Shown piece by piece: positions 7,627 through 15,731 of a stretch of DNA of 26,479 nt (within the stretch, counting starts at the first letter, position 1; every line of letters begins with the position of its first letter). The stretch is taken from NCBI GenBank assembly GCA_038043285.1, contig JBBTCJ010000160.1, positions 1 to 26,479 on the forward strand. Direction: 5' to 3'. Source of the DNA: JBBTCJ01 sp038043285. GTDB lineage: Bacteria > Planctomycetota > Phycisphaerae > UBA1845. The translations under genes and the position numbers were made by a program. The notes beneath the pieces were generated by a model. That model was not told the origin of the DNA. It was given only the letters and a program-made list of their open reading frames with translations, and searched no databases.

Positions 7627-8328
7627 TTGAACTTGACCCCTCAAGAGACCGCCCCGTCGCCCTCCCACGCCATGGGGCACGCCGCCAATCCGAGCCAAGC
7701 CCGCGAGCCGGCGCTGCCGGCCAGCGCGCCGGTCGGCAGATGGCGCATTCATCGCCGGCTCTACGACTGGGTGCTGCACTGGGCCGACACTCCGCACGGC
7801 GCGGCCGCCTTGTTCGTCCTTGCCTTCGCCGAGTCGAGTTTCTTCCCGATTCCGCCGGACGTACTGCTGATCGCCCTGGTGCTCGGGGCACGCTCGCGCT
7901 GGGCCCGGCTGGCGACGATTTGCACCGTGGGCAGCGTCGCCGGAGGCGTCGCCGGCTACTTCATCGGCATGTTCCTGATGGACGCCGTCGGCCTGCGGAT
8001 CATTGAGTTCTATTCGGCGCAGTCCTATTTCGAGACCGTCAAGGAATGGTACGTCCGCTACGATTACTGGATTGTCTTTATCGCCGCCCTCACGCCGATA
8101 CCCTACAAAGTGTTCACCATCGCCTCCGGCGTCATGTCCATGAACCTCGTCGGGTTTACGCTGGTGTCGGTGGTCGGGCGCGGACTGCGGTTCTTCCTGG
8201 TGGCTATGCTGCTCTACTGGTTTGGGCCGCCCATGAAGAGGGTGATCGACCGCTACTTTGATTGGTTGTCGCTGGCGTTCGTGATCCTGGTCTTGGCGGG
8301 CTTTGCGGCCATCAAGTACTTCACGTAG
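7627..8328 (+). CDS. YqaA/DedA-like (SNARE-associated, VTT-type) membrane protein
   Basis: A 233-aa integral membrane protein of the DedA superfamily, YqaA-type. Members are thought to act in lipid or undecaprenyl-phosphate handling and proton-linked transport; no exact role can be assigned here. Visible signatures are FAESSFFPIPPDVLLIALVL (about residues 65-85), GSVAGGVAGYFIGMF, TPIPYKVFTIASGVMSM and GRGLRFFLVAML, with a cytosolic N-terminus of about 55 residues. The start is a TTG at 7627, supported by GGGAG at 7616-7620 inside the end of the transporter gene. The in-frame ATG at 7672 lacks a ribosome-binding site. It begins one base after the transporter stop codon. Confidence 0.85.
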   Translation: MNLTPQETAPSPSHAMGHAANPSQAREPALPASAPVGRWRIHRRLYDWVLHWADTPHGAAALFVLAFAESSFFPIPPDVLLIALVLGARSRWARLATICTVGSVAGGVAGYFIGMFLMDAVGLRIIEFYSAQSYFETVKEWYVRYDYWIVFIAALTPIPYKVFTIASGVMSMNLVGFTLVSVVGRGLRFFLVAMLLYWFGPPMKRVIDRYFDWLSLAFVILVLAGFAAIKYFT

Positions 8329-8373
8329 CACTGCGGTTGCGATCAGCAGCCACGGCTACCTTTCGTCGGCGCC
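8326..8373 (+). repeat. Diverged intergenic repeat, copy A
   Basis: This runs from TAGCACTGCGGTTG to CGTCGGCGCC. It matches copy B at 12627-12676 at most positions in its first 14 and last ~15 bases, with a looser centre. Its first three bases are the stop codon of the DedA-like gene. Confidence 0.5.
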
Positions 8374-8392
8374 TACCATCGCGTTCCTCGGT

Positions 8393-8398
8393 TACAAT
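8393..8398 (+). promoter_or_regulatory. Possible -10 element giving a near-leaderless ubiE mRNA
   Basis: TACAAT matches 5 of 6 bases of the -10 consensus and ends 7 nt before the ATG at 8406. A transcript from it would start at or next to that codon. No good -35 is visible 17 nt upstream, so the call is weak. Confidence 0.3.
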
Positions 8399-8405
8399 GC
8401 CCCCC

Positions 8406-9137
8406 ATGACCGACCGCCCCGCCTGGACGGACGACCTCCTCGCATCGCCGCATGAAGCGGCGGACAAAGCCTCGCGCGTGCGGGCCATGTTCAACGCCAT
8501 TGCCCCGCGGTACGAGTTGGTCAACACCGTGTTCAGCGCCGGACGCGACGCATCCTGGCGCCGCCACGCCGTCCAGCTCGCCGGTGTTCGCCCCGACGAC
8601 GACGTGCTCGACGTCGCCTGCGGGACGGGAGACTTCGCCCGAGCCTTTCTTCGCGGCGGCGCCCGGTCGGTCACCGGTTGCGACTTCGCCCATGAAATGC
8701 TGCTGCGTGCCGCAGGTCTGTCGAGCTCCTCACGGATCGAGGCCGACGCTCTCCGCCTTCCCTTTGCTGACGAGAGCTTCTCCATCGTGTCCTGCGCCTT
8801 CGGCGTGCGCAACTTCCAATCGCTGGAAGCCGGACTCCGCGAAATACGCCGCGTCCTGCGACCCGGCGGACGGGCGGTCATTCTCGAATTCACCCGACCA
8901 ACCAACACCATCTTTCGATTTCTCTACGAGTTCTACGCCGGCAGGATCATGCCCGCCGCCGCCGCGATCGTCGGCCGCGACCGTTCCGGTGCCTATCGCT
9001 ACCTTCCCCGCTCAGTGGTATCCTTCCTGACCGCCGACGAGATGGTCCGATGTCTACAAGGTTGCGGGTTCGGCGGCCCCAGGGCGACGGCGCTGTCTTG
9101 GGGAATCGTGGCCGTCTACGTCGCGCCGCGCGATTGA
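8406..9137 (+). CDS. ubiE: Demethylmenaquinone methyltransferase (UbiE/MenG type)
   Basis: A 243-aa SAM-dependent C-methyltransferase acting in the last step of menaquinone synthesis, methylating demethylmenaquinone. Diagnostic blocks are FNAIAPRYELVNTVFSAGRDASWRR (residues 29-53), SAM motif I VLDVACGTGDFA (67-78), LPFADESFSIVSCAFGVRNF and GGRAVILEFTRP, all typical of UbiE. Length fits the family. The ATG at 8406 is used; a second ATG at 8397 is in frame and neither has a Shine-Dalgarno site. The open frame to 8262 overlaps the preceding gene and is not credible. It ends one base before the next gene and opens a four-gene block with UbiX and MqnP homologues, which favours the menaquinone role over ubiquinone. 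Confidence 0.92.
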   Translation: MTDRPAWTDDLLASPHEAADKASRVRAMFNAIAPRYELVNTVFSAGRDASWRRHAVQLAGVRPDDDVLDVACGTGDFARAFLRGGARSVTGCDFAHEMLLRAAGLSSSSRIEADALRLPFADESFSIVSCAFGVRNFQSLEAGLREIRRVLRPGGRAVILEFTRPTNTIFRFLYEFYAGRIMPAAAAIVGRDRSGAYRYLPRSVVSFLTADEMVRCLQGCGFGGPRATALSWGIVAVYVAPRD

Positions 9138-9138
9138 C

Positions 9139-11058
9139 ATGGCTGACGCCCCCTCCCTTCCCATCGACCCACGGGCTGCGCCGCAGCCGATTTCGTCCCT
9201 CCGGCGCGACACCGCCGGCGGCACGGAATCGCTCAAGGACGTCTGGTCCTGGCCGGGGTCGAAATACCGCCTCCGGGCAATCGGCCTGTTGGCCCTCAAC
9301 ATCGTCCTCTTTGCAGGCACCGGTTGCTTTGCCTATTGGCTTCGAAGCGGCGCGTTCTTCGCCCCGGGGCGCGAGGGGTATTGGGATCTGCTCGCGCACA
9401 CCTTTCGCGGCGTGGGGCGGGCGGACGTCTCTCTCGGCGCCCTGCTCATCGGCCCCATCAGCGCGCAGGACGTCCCCATCCTCATTCCCATCGTTGGCTT
9501 GTTGATGGCTTCGTTGATCGCCATACCGATCCTCGTCGCCATCCTCTATCGCTTCTGGTCGAGTCTTCCGTTCATCGCCGTCGTCGGACTGCTCGCGGTC
9601 ATGCCCTGGTTGGCCCTGACCCTTCTAGGCTCCTGCGTACTGGCGTCGGTTCGTCCGTTTCGCACGCGATTCCGCTTCATGTCGGCGCTGATCGGCCTGG
9701 TTCCCTGCATCGTGTACCTCGCCTTGGCGTGGAAGGGAACCTGGGAGATCGTCGTCGGCAGAATCGACCCCGTCGACGCGGTGAAGTTCGTCGCGCCCTG
9801 GGTGCTCGCGGTGGTCGCCGCCGCCATGCTCTTCGCCGTCGTCCTGGCGATCGCCAAACTGGTGAATTACCGCCCCGGCGCGGTCACTCCGCTGTTGGCC
9901 CTGATGTTCGGACTGCCCGTGGCCATGTTCGAGTTGCACGTCGGACGCGACGAGCTTTACTACCGCCTGCTGGAGCAGCTCGACGGAGCCTACTTCGCCG
10001 ACGTCGACGCCTCGGCCGATTGGACGACCGCCGTCGCGCTCGCCTGGCAGCGACATCCACTGCCGCGTCCCTCTTGGGAGGCCATCCGTCAAACCGAGGA
10101 GCAGAAATGGCTCTTCGGGTTGGGCGCCAACATCGGTCCCTATGAGTCCGAGCTGACCCCGCACCAGGCGGAAGTTGCCCACCGCTGTGACTGGTTTCAA
10201 CGCTTCTTCCCCGACAGCCGCTACCTGCCCAACGTCCTTTACATCAAGGCCCGAAGCTGGGACCAGCGCGTCGACCTCGAGGAGTTCCGCCGCACCAAGT
10301 GGATTCGCTTCTACGACGACTTCCCCAACGTCGCCTCGCGCGAAACCTGGACCACCATCCTGGTCAACCGTCCCACGACCCCCGTCGGCGCCGTCGCCCG
10401 CCTTCGCCTCGCCCAGCTCGAAGCCCGCGAGGGCGACGTTGATCGCGCCGCCGCGAAGCTCGCCGAGCTGATCGACGTTTACCGACGCCCGGCGACCGAT
10501 CGAAAGGCCGCGGCAGCCACTGAAGAGACGCTTCTCGGCGCCGATACGGACCCCGAAGCGGGCCTCAACGTCCGAGTCGATCGCGTACTCCTCGAAGCCC
10601 ATCGCCTGCATTCCTTGCTGACTTCCAACAACGATCCGCTCTATGGGTTCGATCCCCTGTCTGGACCTCGGCAACCGACCGCCGCGGTGTGGTTCGGTCT
10701 GCTCGACCTGGACCCGCGCGACGGACGCTACGTCGCCAACCTGAAGGCGCTTCAGGCCGCCTATCCCCGCTGTCAGATTGAGGACAACCTCGAGCTGGAG
10801 ATCGCGCGTTCCACGCCCGGTCCCAGAGGAAGAATCGTGATTTTGGAATCGCTCTTGGAGCGGTTTCCGGATCGTGACGCGGCCCCCGAAGCCCTGGTCC
10901 GCCTGGCCATGGCCTACCGCCGCACCCAGCAACCCCTTCGCAGCGCCGAAACCCTCGCCGCCCTGGGCGTTCGTTTTCGCAACTCGATCTGGGCGCAGCG
11001 CGTGGGCGACTTCGCGCCGCTGATGACCGAACTTCGTCCTGGATCGGAGCAGCCGTGA
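9139..11058 (+). CDS. Membrane protein with C-terminal TPR-like region, inside the menaquinone block
   Basis: A 639-aa protein not assignable to a named family. Residues 1-45 are hydrophilic. About six or seven transmembrane segments follow between roughly 45 and 265 (for example RLRAIGLLALNIVLFAGTG and ILIPIVGLLMASLIAIPILV). A soluble part of about 370 residues comes next, with helical-hairpin stretches such as VGAVARLRLAQLEAREGDVD and APEALVRLAMAYRRTQQPLR that look like divergent tetratricopeptide repeats. The soluble part probably sits on one face of the membrane and binds proteins. It starts one base after the ubiE stop and overlaps ubiX by 4 nt (GTGA), so it is certainly part of the same operon. 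A scaffold or assembly role is only a guess from position. Confidence 0.8.
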   Translation: MADAPSLPIDPRAAPQPISSLRRDTAGGTESLKDVWSWPGSKYRLRAIGLLALNIVLFAGTGCFAYWLRSGAFFAPGREGYWDLLAHTFRGVGRADVSLGALLIGPISAQDVPILIPIVGLLMASLIAIPILVAILYRFWSSLPFIAVVGLLAVMPWLALTLLGSCVLASVRPFRTRFRFMSALIGLVPCIVYLALAWKGTWEIVVGRIDPVDAVKFVAPWVLAVVAAAMLFAVVLAIAKLVNYRPGAVTPLLALMFGLPVAMFELHVGRDELYYRLLEQLDGAYFADVDASADWTTAVALAWQRHPLPRPSWEAIRQTEEQKWLFGLGANIGPYESELTPHQAEVAHRCDWFQRFFPDSRYLPNVLYIKARSWDQRVDLEEFRRTKWIRFYDDFPNVASRETWTTILVNRPTTPVGAVARLRLAQLEAREGDVDRAAAKLAELIDVYRRPATDRKAAAATEETLLGADTDPEAGLNVRVDRVLLEAHRLHSLLTSNNDPLYGFDPLSGPRQPTAAVWFGLLDLDPRDGRYVANLKALQAAYPRCQIEDNLELEIARSTPGPRGRIVILESLLERFPDRDAAPEALVRLAMAYRRTQQPLRSAETLAALGVRFRNSIWAQRVGDFAPLMTELRPGSEQP

Positions 11059-11660
11059 CCGAACAACCTCGCAGGCAAATCGTGGTCGGAATCACCGGTG
11101 CCAGCGGCGCCCCCTACGCCCGCCGCCTCGTCGATTGCCTCTGCGCCGCGGACTGTGACGTCCACCTGATCGTCACGCCCAACGGCAAGCGATTGCTCGC
11201 CGACGAGCTGGAGGTCCACGAAATTACCCCGCGGTCGCTGCTGGGACGCGAAACCCCGCGCCTGAACCTCCACAACTACAAGGACGTCGGCGATGTCCTG
11301 GGTAGCGGCGGCTTCCGCATCGACGCCATGATCATCTGCCCATGCAGCGGCAACACCCTGGCCGCCGTCGCCGCTGGACTTGCCGAAAACCTCCTTGACC
11401 GCGCCGCCGCCGTAACCCTGAAGGAAGCCCGACGGCTCATCGTCGTCCCCCGCGAAATGCCCATGAGCCGCATTGAAATGCTCAATTGTCTCCGCCTCCA
11501 GGAAGCCGGCGCCGTCATTTGCCCCCCCTCGCCCGGTTACTACATGAGGCCGCAATCCGTGGCCGACCTCGTCGACTTCGTCGTCGGAAAGCTCCTCGAC
11601 CTCGTCAGCGTCGAACACCAGCTCAACACGCGATGGAAGCCGCGCCGCGATTCCCTATGA
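11055..11660 (+). CDS. ubiX: UbiX-type flavin prenyltransferase (MqnM-like)
   Basis: A 201-aa enzyme of the UbiX/Pad1 family, which attaches a dimethylallyl group to FMN to make prenyl-FMN, the cofactor of UbiD-type decarboxylases. Blocks seen are GITGASGAPYA (12-22, flavin phosphate region), ICPCSGNTLAAVAAGLAENL (94-113) and VPREMPMSRIEMLN (131-144), matching the usual PCS.KT and RETPLS motifs with small changes. The start is a GTG whose last bases overlap the previous stop, with GGAG 6 nt upstream. It overlaps the next gene by ATGA. Beside an MqnP-type prenyltransferase it probably serves the futalosine menaquinone pathway, in which a UbiD partner (MqnL) is expected but is not in this window. 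Confidence 0.9.
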   Translation: MTEQPRRQIVVGITGASGAPYARRLVDCLCAADCDVHLIVTPNGKRLLADELEVHEITPRSLLGRETPRLNLHNYKDVGDVLGSGGFRIDAMIICPCSGNTLAAVAAGLAENLLDRAAAVTLKEARRLIVVPREMPMSRIEMLNCLRLQEAGAVICPPSPGYYMRPQSVADLVDFVVGKLLDLVSVEHQLNTRWKPRRDSL

Positions 11661-12607
11661 TCCCGCCCGCTCCGCAGTTCACCGCCGCGCCGTCCGGCGG
11701 CCTGCCCCCGCCAAACGCGTCCGTGCTTGCACCCGTCCGCGTCTGGGCCGAAATGGTCAAGCTGTCCCATTCGGTTTTCGCTCTTCCTTTCGCGATGATC
11801 GCTGCCTTCCTCGCCGGGCGAAACGTCCCCGCGCGCGGTCTGCCGCGCTGGGGACAACTCGGACTGATCGTCATGTGCATGGTCTCCGCGCGCAGCGCCG
11901 CCATGACCTTCAACCGCATCGTCGATGCCGAGATCGACGCGAGAAATCCGCGGACCGCAAACCGCCCCCTGCCCTCCGGACGCCTGAGCCGCCCCGCCGC
12001 ATACGCCATGCTCGCCCTGGCACTGGCGACCTTCGGCTTCGCGTGTCTGGGATTCCACCTCTTTTATGACAACACTTGGCCGATCCTCCTCTCCGGACCC
12101 GCGCTCGGCTATCTGTGCGCCTACTCCTTCACCAAGCGCTTCACCCGCTGGTCCCATTTCATCCTTGGAAGTGCCATTTCCATGTCACCCGCAGCCGCCT
12201 GGATCGCCGTTGATCCGGGCTCGCTGGGTCTTTCCGCCCTCCTGCTCATGGTCGCCGTGACCGGCTGGATCGGCGGATTCGACATCATCTACGCCTGCCA
12301 GGACATCGAGGTCGATCGCCGCGATGGGCTTCACAGCCTGCCCTCGCGGCTCGGGCCCGCGAAGGCGCTCTGGATCGCCCGCGCATCCCACGGTTTGTGC
12401 ATCGCGGCTTTGATCGGACTCGCCTTCACCGCGGACCTCGGATGGATTTACGCCTGCGGCCTCGCCGCGGCCGCCCTGCTGTTGATCGTGGAAAACGCCC
12501 TGGTTCGACCCGGTGATTACCGGCGCGTCAACCTGGCATTCTTCACCATCAACGGCCTGGTCAGCCTGATCCTCGCCGCCGCCGCCGTCGCCGACGCGTT
12601 GATCTAG
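11657..12607 (+). CDS. mqnP: UbiA-family prenyltransferase of the MqnP type
   Basis: A 316-aa polytopic membrane prenyltransferase with both Asp-rich motifs: NRIVDAEIDARNPRTANRPL (86-105) and DIIYACQDIEVDRRDGLHSL (209-228). The NPRT..R continuation and the DxxYAxQDxExD..xGLHS form are those of the UbiA proteins associated with the futalosine route, which prenylate 1,4-dihydroxy-6-naphthoate. They differ from the MenA form. About eight to nine hydrophobic segments are visible. The start is placed at the ATGA overlapping the ubiX stop; ATG 11633 is in frame but lacks a better site. It ends the four-gene block, since 152 nt separate it from the next gene. Confidence 0.87.
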   Translation: MIPPAPQFTAAPSGGLPPPNASVLAPVRVWAEMVKLSHSVFALPFAMIAAFLAGRNVPARGLPRWGQLGLIVMCMVSARSAAMTFNRIVDAEIDARNPRTANRPLPSGRLSRPAAYAMLALALATFGFACLGFHLFYDNTWPILLSGPALGYLCAYSFTKRFTRWSHFILGSAISMSPAAAWIAVDPGSLGLSALLLMVAVTGWIGGFDIIYACQDIEVDRRDGLHSLPSRLGPAKALWIARASHGLCIAALIGLAFTADLGWIYACGLAAAALLLIVENALVRPGDYRRVNLAFFTINGLVSLILAAAAVADALI

Positions 12608-12626
12608 AGCGGTTCTCTTTTTCGTG

Positions 12627-12676
12627 TAGCATTGCGGTTGATCCGCAGCGAGGTTGCTCGGCCTTACGTCCGCGCC
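12627..12676 (+). repeat. Diverged intergenic repeat, copy B
   Basis: This runs from TAGCATTGCGGTTG to CGTCCGCGCC and is related to copy A at 8326-8373. It lies 20 nt after the mqnP stop codon. A short stem AGAG/CTCT followed by TTTTTC (12606-12623) just before it may act as a weak terminator. Confidence 0.5.
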
Positions 12677-12759
12677 GCCCAAGAACGGCGACGCGATACA
12701 AAGAACGAACAGCGCGCCAGCGCTCCCGGCATCGGAATTGCCTGACCGTCCTCTCAACC

Positions 12760-13785
12760 ATGATGAAGATCCTTGAGACTCCGACTCGTCGTCCCGCCGA
12801 CGCCGTCGCCGCCCTCGTCGGCGGAACGCCCTTGGTCGAGATTCGCTATCGCTTCGACGGTCAACCGCGTCGTGTCTTCGCCAAATACGAGTCGATGAAC
12901 ATGACCGGCAGCATCAAGGACCGAATGGCCCTGCACATCCTCCGTCGGGCCCACGCCGACGGCTCGCTTGCCCCGGACGACACCATCGTCGAGGTTTCGA
13001 GCGGCAACACCGGGATCTCCTTCGCCGCCATCGGCCGGGCTCTGGGCCACCGCGTGCGCATCTACATGCCCGCATGGATGAGCCGCGAACGCGTTCAGTT
13101 AATCCGCAACTTCAGCGCCGAGGTCGTCTTGGTCTCGCGCGAGGAGGGTGGGTTCGTCGGAGCGATGAAGCTCGTGGAAGACTATGCGCGGGAGCATGAA
13201 GCGGTCTTTCTTCCGCGGCAATTCGCCCACCCCGCCAACGTCGAGGCGCACGAAGCCACGACCGGACCGGAGATCGAGGAACAGCTCGCGCGACGGGATC
13301 GACAAGTGGACGCCTTCGTCGCCGGCGTAGGCACCGGCGGAACCGTCATGGGCGTCGCGCGCTACCTGCGCCGCCGCAATCCGTCCCTGCGGGCCCATCC
13401 GCTTGAACCGGCCAACTCCCCCACCATGCGCACCGGCTGCAAGGTCGGGCAACACAGAATCCAGGGCATATCCGACGAGTTTGTGCCCCCCATCGTGGAC
13501 CTCGCCGCCCTCGATCATATCATCGACGTCTGGGACGGCGATTCGATTCTTGCCGCCCAGGCGTTGTGCGGTTCGCTCGGATTGGCCGTCGGAATCTCCT
13601 CCGGCGCCAACGTCCTGGGCGCCGTCCAGTTGGTCGAAGAGTTGGGCGCCGACGCGACGGTGGTGACCGTCTTGCCGGACTCGAACAAGAAATACCTTTC
13701 CACCGACCTCTGCCACGACGAACCGGCACGCAGCGACTATCTCATGCCGCGTATCGTCTTCGACGAGTTCGTCGCGGTTCGGTGA
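12760..13785 (+). CDS. cysK: PLP-dependent cysteine synthase family protein
   Basis: A 341-aa fold-type II PLP enzyme, probably making cysteine from an activated serine and sulfide. Lys53 in MTGSIKDRMA binds PLP, SSGNTGIS (80-87) and GVGTGGTVMG (189-198) hold the substrate and cofactor phosphate, and Ser308 in LPDSNKKYLS contacts the pyridine nitrogen. The HRIQGISDEFVPPIVDL block and the tail DEPARSDYLMPRIVFDEFVA differ from classical CysK (GIGAGFIP). They resemble a separate branch I recall from Bacteroidetes and Clostridia, so the activated serine could be O-acetyl- or O-phosphoserine. No cystathionine beta-synthase regulatory domain is present. The start has no clear ribosome-binding site; a second ATG follows at once. 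Confidence 0.85.
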   Translation: MMKILETPTRRPADAVAALVGGTPLVEIRYRFDGQPRRVFAKYESMNMTGSIKDRMALHILRRAHADGSLAPDDTIVEVSSGNTGISFAAIGRALGHRVRIYMPAWMSRERVQLIRNFSAEVVLVSREEGGFVGAMKLVEDYAREHEAVFLPRQFAHPANVEAHEATTGPEIEEQLARRDRQVDAFVAGVGTGGTVMGVARYLRRRNPSLRAHPLEPANSPTMRTGCKVGQHRIQGISDEFVPPIVDLAALDHIIDVWDGDSILAAQALCGSLGLAVGISSGANVLGAVQLVEELGADATVVTVLPDSNKKYLSTDLCHDEPARSDYLMPRIVFDEFVAVR

Positions 13786-13937
13786 GGGCGGTTGTGGTGA
13801 GCATCAACGGCGGTGGTGATCGTTCCGGTCGGGGAAGGAATCCCCCTGAATCCCCTCTGCCAAGGCGGCGAACAAGAGGGTCGATCTCCAATGCCGCCCG
13901 GCCGATCGCCGGATCGCAGAACTACGGAGTCCATGAC

Positions 13938-14114
13938 ATGACCCATCCGGGCGAACCTCGGCGACTCCACGTATTCGAGCGATACCTGACCGTCTGGGTC
14001 GGGCTTTGCATGATCGCGGGCATCGGGTTCGGGAAGCTCCCGCCCGGCGTGATCGACGCGCTGCGCCGAGTGGAATCCGGTGCGCGGAACCCATTGCATT
14101 TTGTCCTGATCTGA
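13938..14114 (+). pseudogene. N-terminal remnant of an ACR3(2)-type arsenite transporter
   Basis: The frame reads 58 residues beginning MTHPGEPRRLHVFERYLTVW, then VGLCMIAGIGFGKLPPGVID and ending NPLHFVLI before a TGA. The LHVFERYLTVWVGLC..AGI.FGKL.PGVI block is the first transmembrane segment of the ACR3(2) subfamily, where the next residues are normally VNLPVAVLIWLM. Here VLI is followed by a stop at the place of the conserved Trp, so the gene is broken in its second helix. GGAG lies 8-9 nt upstream of the ATG, so it was once a normal start. It differs in sequence from the intact ACR3 gene that starts 32 nt later. The matching C-terminal end lies beyond that gene. Confidence 0.75.
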
Positions 14115-14146
14115 ACCCTTACGATGAGCCAAACGGAGCAGATCGC

Positions 14147-15223
14147 ATGAAGGGCAATCGCTCCACGCAGCTTTCGTTCCTCGACCGCTTTCTCACGCTT
14201 TGGATCTTCCTGGCGATGGCGGTCGGCGTCCTCGGCGGCTGGCTCTGGCCCGGCGTCGAGGGGTTCCTGAATCGGTTTACCTGGGGCACGACGAACATCC
14301 CAATCGCCGTGGGATTGATCCTCATGATGTACCCGCCGCTGGCCAAGGTGAAGTACGAGGAACTCGGGGACGTGTTCCGCAACACGCGAATCCTCGGCCT
14401 CTCGTTGGTGCAAAATTGGGTGATCGGACCGAGCCTCATGTTCGCATTGGCGGTGCTGTTCCTGCACGGGTATCCCGAATACATGGTCGGCGTGATCATG
14501 ATCGGCCTGGCGCGCTGCATCGCCATGGTCATTGTGTGGAACGAACTGGCAAAGGGGGACAGCGAGTACGCCGCCGGACTCGTGGCATTCAACTCGGTGT
14601 TCCAGGTTCTCTTCTACTCGCTCTATGCATGGTTCTTCATCACCGTGCTGCCGCCGCTGCTTGGCCTTCAGGGCGCAACGGTCCACGTGACCATCGGGCA
14701 GATTGCTGAGAGCGTGTTGATCTACCTTGGCATTCCGTTCCTAGCCGGCATGATCACGCGCGTCGTCCTGTTGCGGCTCAAGAGTCGCGCCTGGTACGAG
14801 GACAGATTCATCCCAAGGATTTCGCCCATCACGCTCATCGCGCTGTTGTTCACGATTGTCGTCATGTTCTCCCTGAAGGGCGAAAAGATCATCCAACTTC
14901 CCCTGGACGTTGTCCGCATCGCCATCCCGCTCTGTATCTACTTCGTGCTGATGTTTTTGGTCTCGTTCTGGATGGGCAAGAAAAGCGGCGCGGATTACTC
15001 CAAAACGGCCACGATTGCCTTCACCGCGGCCAGCAACAACTTCGAGTTGGCGATTGCCGTCGCGGTCGCGGTGTTCGGCATTCAACACGGCGCCGCGTTT
15101 GCCGCGGTGATCGGGCCGCTGGTCGAAGTGCCGGTGCTGATCGGCTTGGTCAATGTGTCCCTGTGGTTCCAAAAGCGTTACTTCGCAACGTCCCTCGATC
15201 GGGCTCAGAAGGTCGCCGTATGA
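14147..15223 (+). CDS. acr3: ACR3(1)-type arsenite efflux transporter
   Basis: A 358-aa membrane transporter with about ten helices that expels arsenite. It closely follows the Bacillus-type ACR3(1) pattern: FLDRFLTLWIFLAMAVGVLG, NIPIAVGLILMMYPPLAKV, IGLARCIAMVIVWNELAKGD with the essential Cys124, ISPITLIALLFTIVVMFSLK, and FTAASNNFELAIAVAVAVFG with the conserved Glu300, then AAVIGPLVEVPVLIGLV. Length is normal and both functional residues are present, so it should work. GGAG at 14135-14138 lies 8 nt before the ATG. No ArsR, ArsC or ArsM gene is visible nearby. It is inserted between the two ends of a decayed ACR3 of the other subfamily. Confidence 0.94.
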   Translation: MKGNRSTQLSFLDRFLTLWIFLAMAVGVLGGWLWPGVEGFLNRFTWGTTNIPIAVGLILMMYPPLAKVKYEELGDVFRNTRILGLSLVQNWVIGPSLMFALAVLFLHGYPEYMVGVIMIGLARCIAMVIVWNELAKGDSEYAAGLVAFNSVFQVLFYSLYAWFFITVLPPLLGLQGATVHVTIGQIAESVLIYLGIPFLAGMITRVVLLRLKSRAWYEDRFIPRISPITLIALLFTIVVMFSLKGEKIIQLPLDVVRIAIPLCIYFVLMFLVSFWMGKKSGADYSKTATIAFTAASNNFELAIAVAVAVFGIQHGAAFAAVIGPLVEVPVLIGLVNVSLWFQKRYFATSLDRAQKVAV

Positions 15224-15259
15224 CGCTTTTCATTCGCGACATGCGTATTCTGGTTCGCC

Positions 15260-15481
15260 CCGCCGCGTCGATATGGCGCCCTCGCGACGGTAATCGTGCT
15301 CTACGCCACCGACTCCGTCGCCGCCCTCGCCACCGTCGTGGGCGTGCTCGTCGAAGTTCCCGTGATGCTCCGTGTTTGCGCGATTCGCAATCGGACGCGA
15401 GGCTGGTTCGACGCAGCCGGCGCCTCGGAATGTCCCGCCCCCGCCCCCGGATGCTGCGCGAACCGGGCCGACTTCGCCTGA
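15260..15481 (+). pseudogene. C-terminal remnant of an ACR3(2)-type arsenite transporter
   Basis: In frame with the GTG at 15296 the sequence reads ALATVIVLYATDSVAALATV, then VGVLVEVPVMLRVCAIRNRT and RGWFDAAG, ending at a TGA (15479-15481). This is the last helix and tail of the ACR3(2) subfamily (typically GAALATVVGVLVEVPVMLS..., then a short basic tail with RGW). The functional Glu of the preceding helix is missing: where FFELA would stand the frame reads RRYGA. No start signal or N-terminal part adjoins it. It is best read as the 3' end of the same broken gene whose 5' end lies at 13938-14114. Confidence 0.72.
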
Positions 15482-15702
15482 ACAGGCCCGCGAAGCCGAA
15501 TGCGATTTCAGGTACTGTCTCAGTTGCCGGTCGGCGAGCCGCGGGGCTGACACACGCGCGGCGTGGCCAACAGCGACTTGCCTCCAGCGAACGCAAGCTC
15601 GAATCGACAGGTTCCGACGGGAACGGGGTCTTCGGTTGTAGAACGCCCGCAGGATCGTGATTCCGTAAGGGTCACTCCACAGGCGGCTAACCTCCGTCTA
15701 CC

Positions 15703-15731
15703 CCCGGTGTCTGAAATGGCGTCAGGCCGGG
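15703..15731 (+). repeat. Interrupted stem-loop upstream of the secreted repeat protein
   Basis: CCCGG (15703-15707) pairs with CCGGG (15727-15731), and CTGA (15711-15714) with TCAG (15722-15725), giving a two-part stem. No T-run follows. It lies about 50 nt before the ATG at 15783, so it may be in that gene's leader. Confidence 0.35.

Noticed and set aside
15570..15640. A tRNA gene, because of a TCGAATC-like T-loop
   Set aside because: The flanking bases do not form a T-arm and no acceptor, D or anticodon stems could be built.
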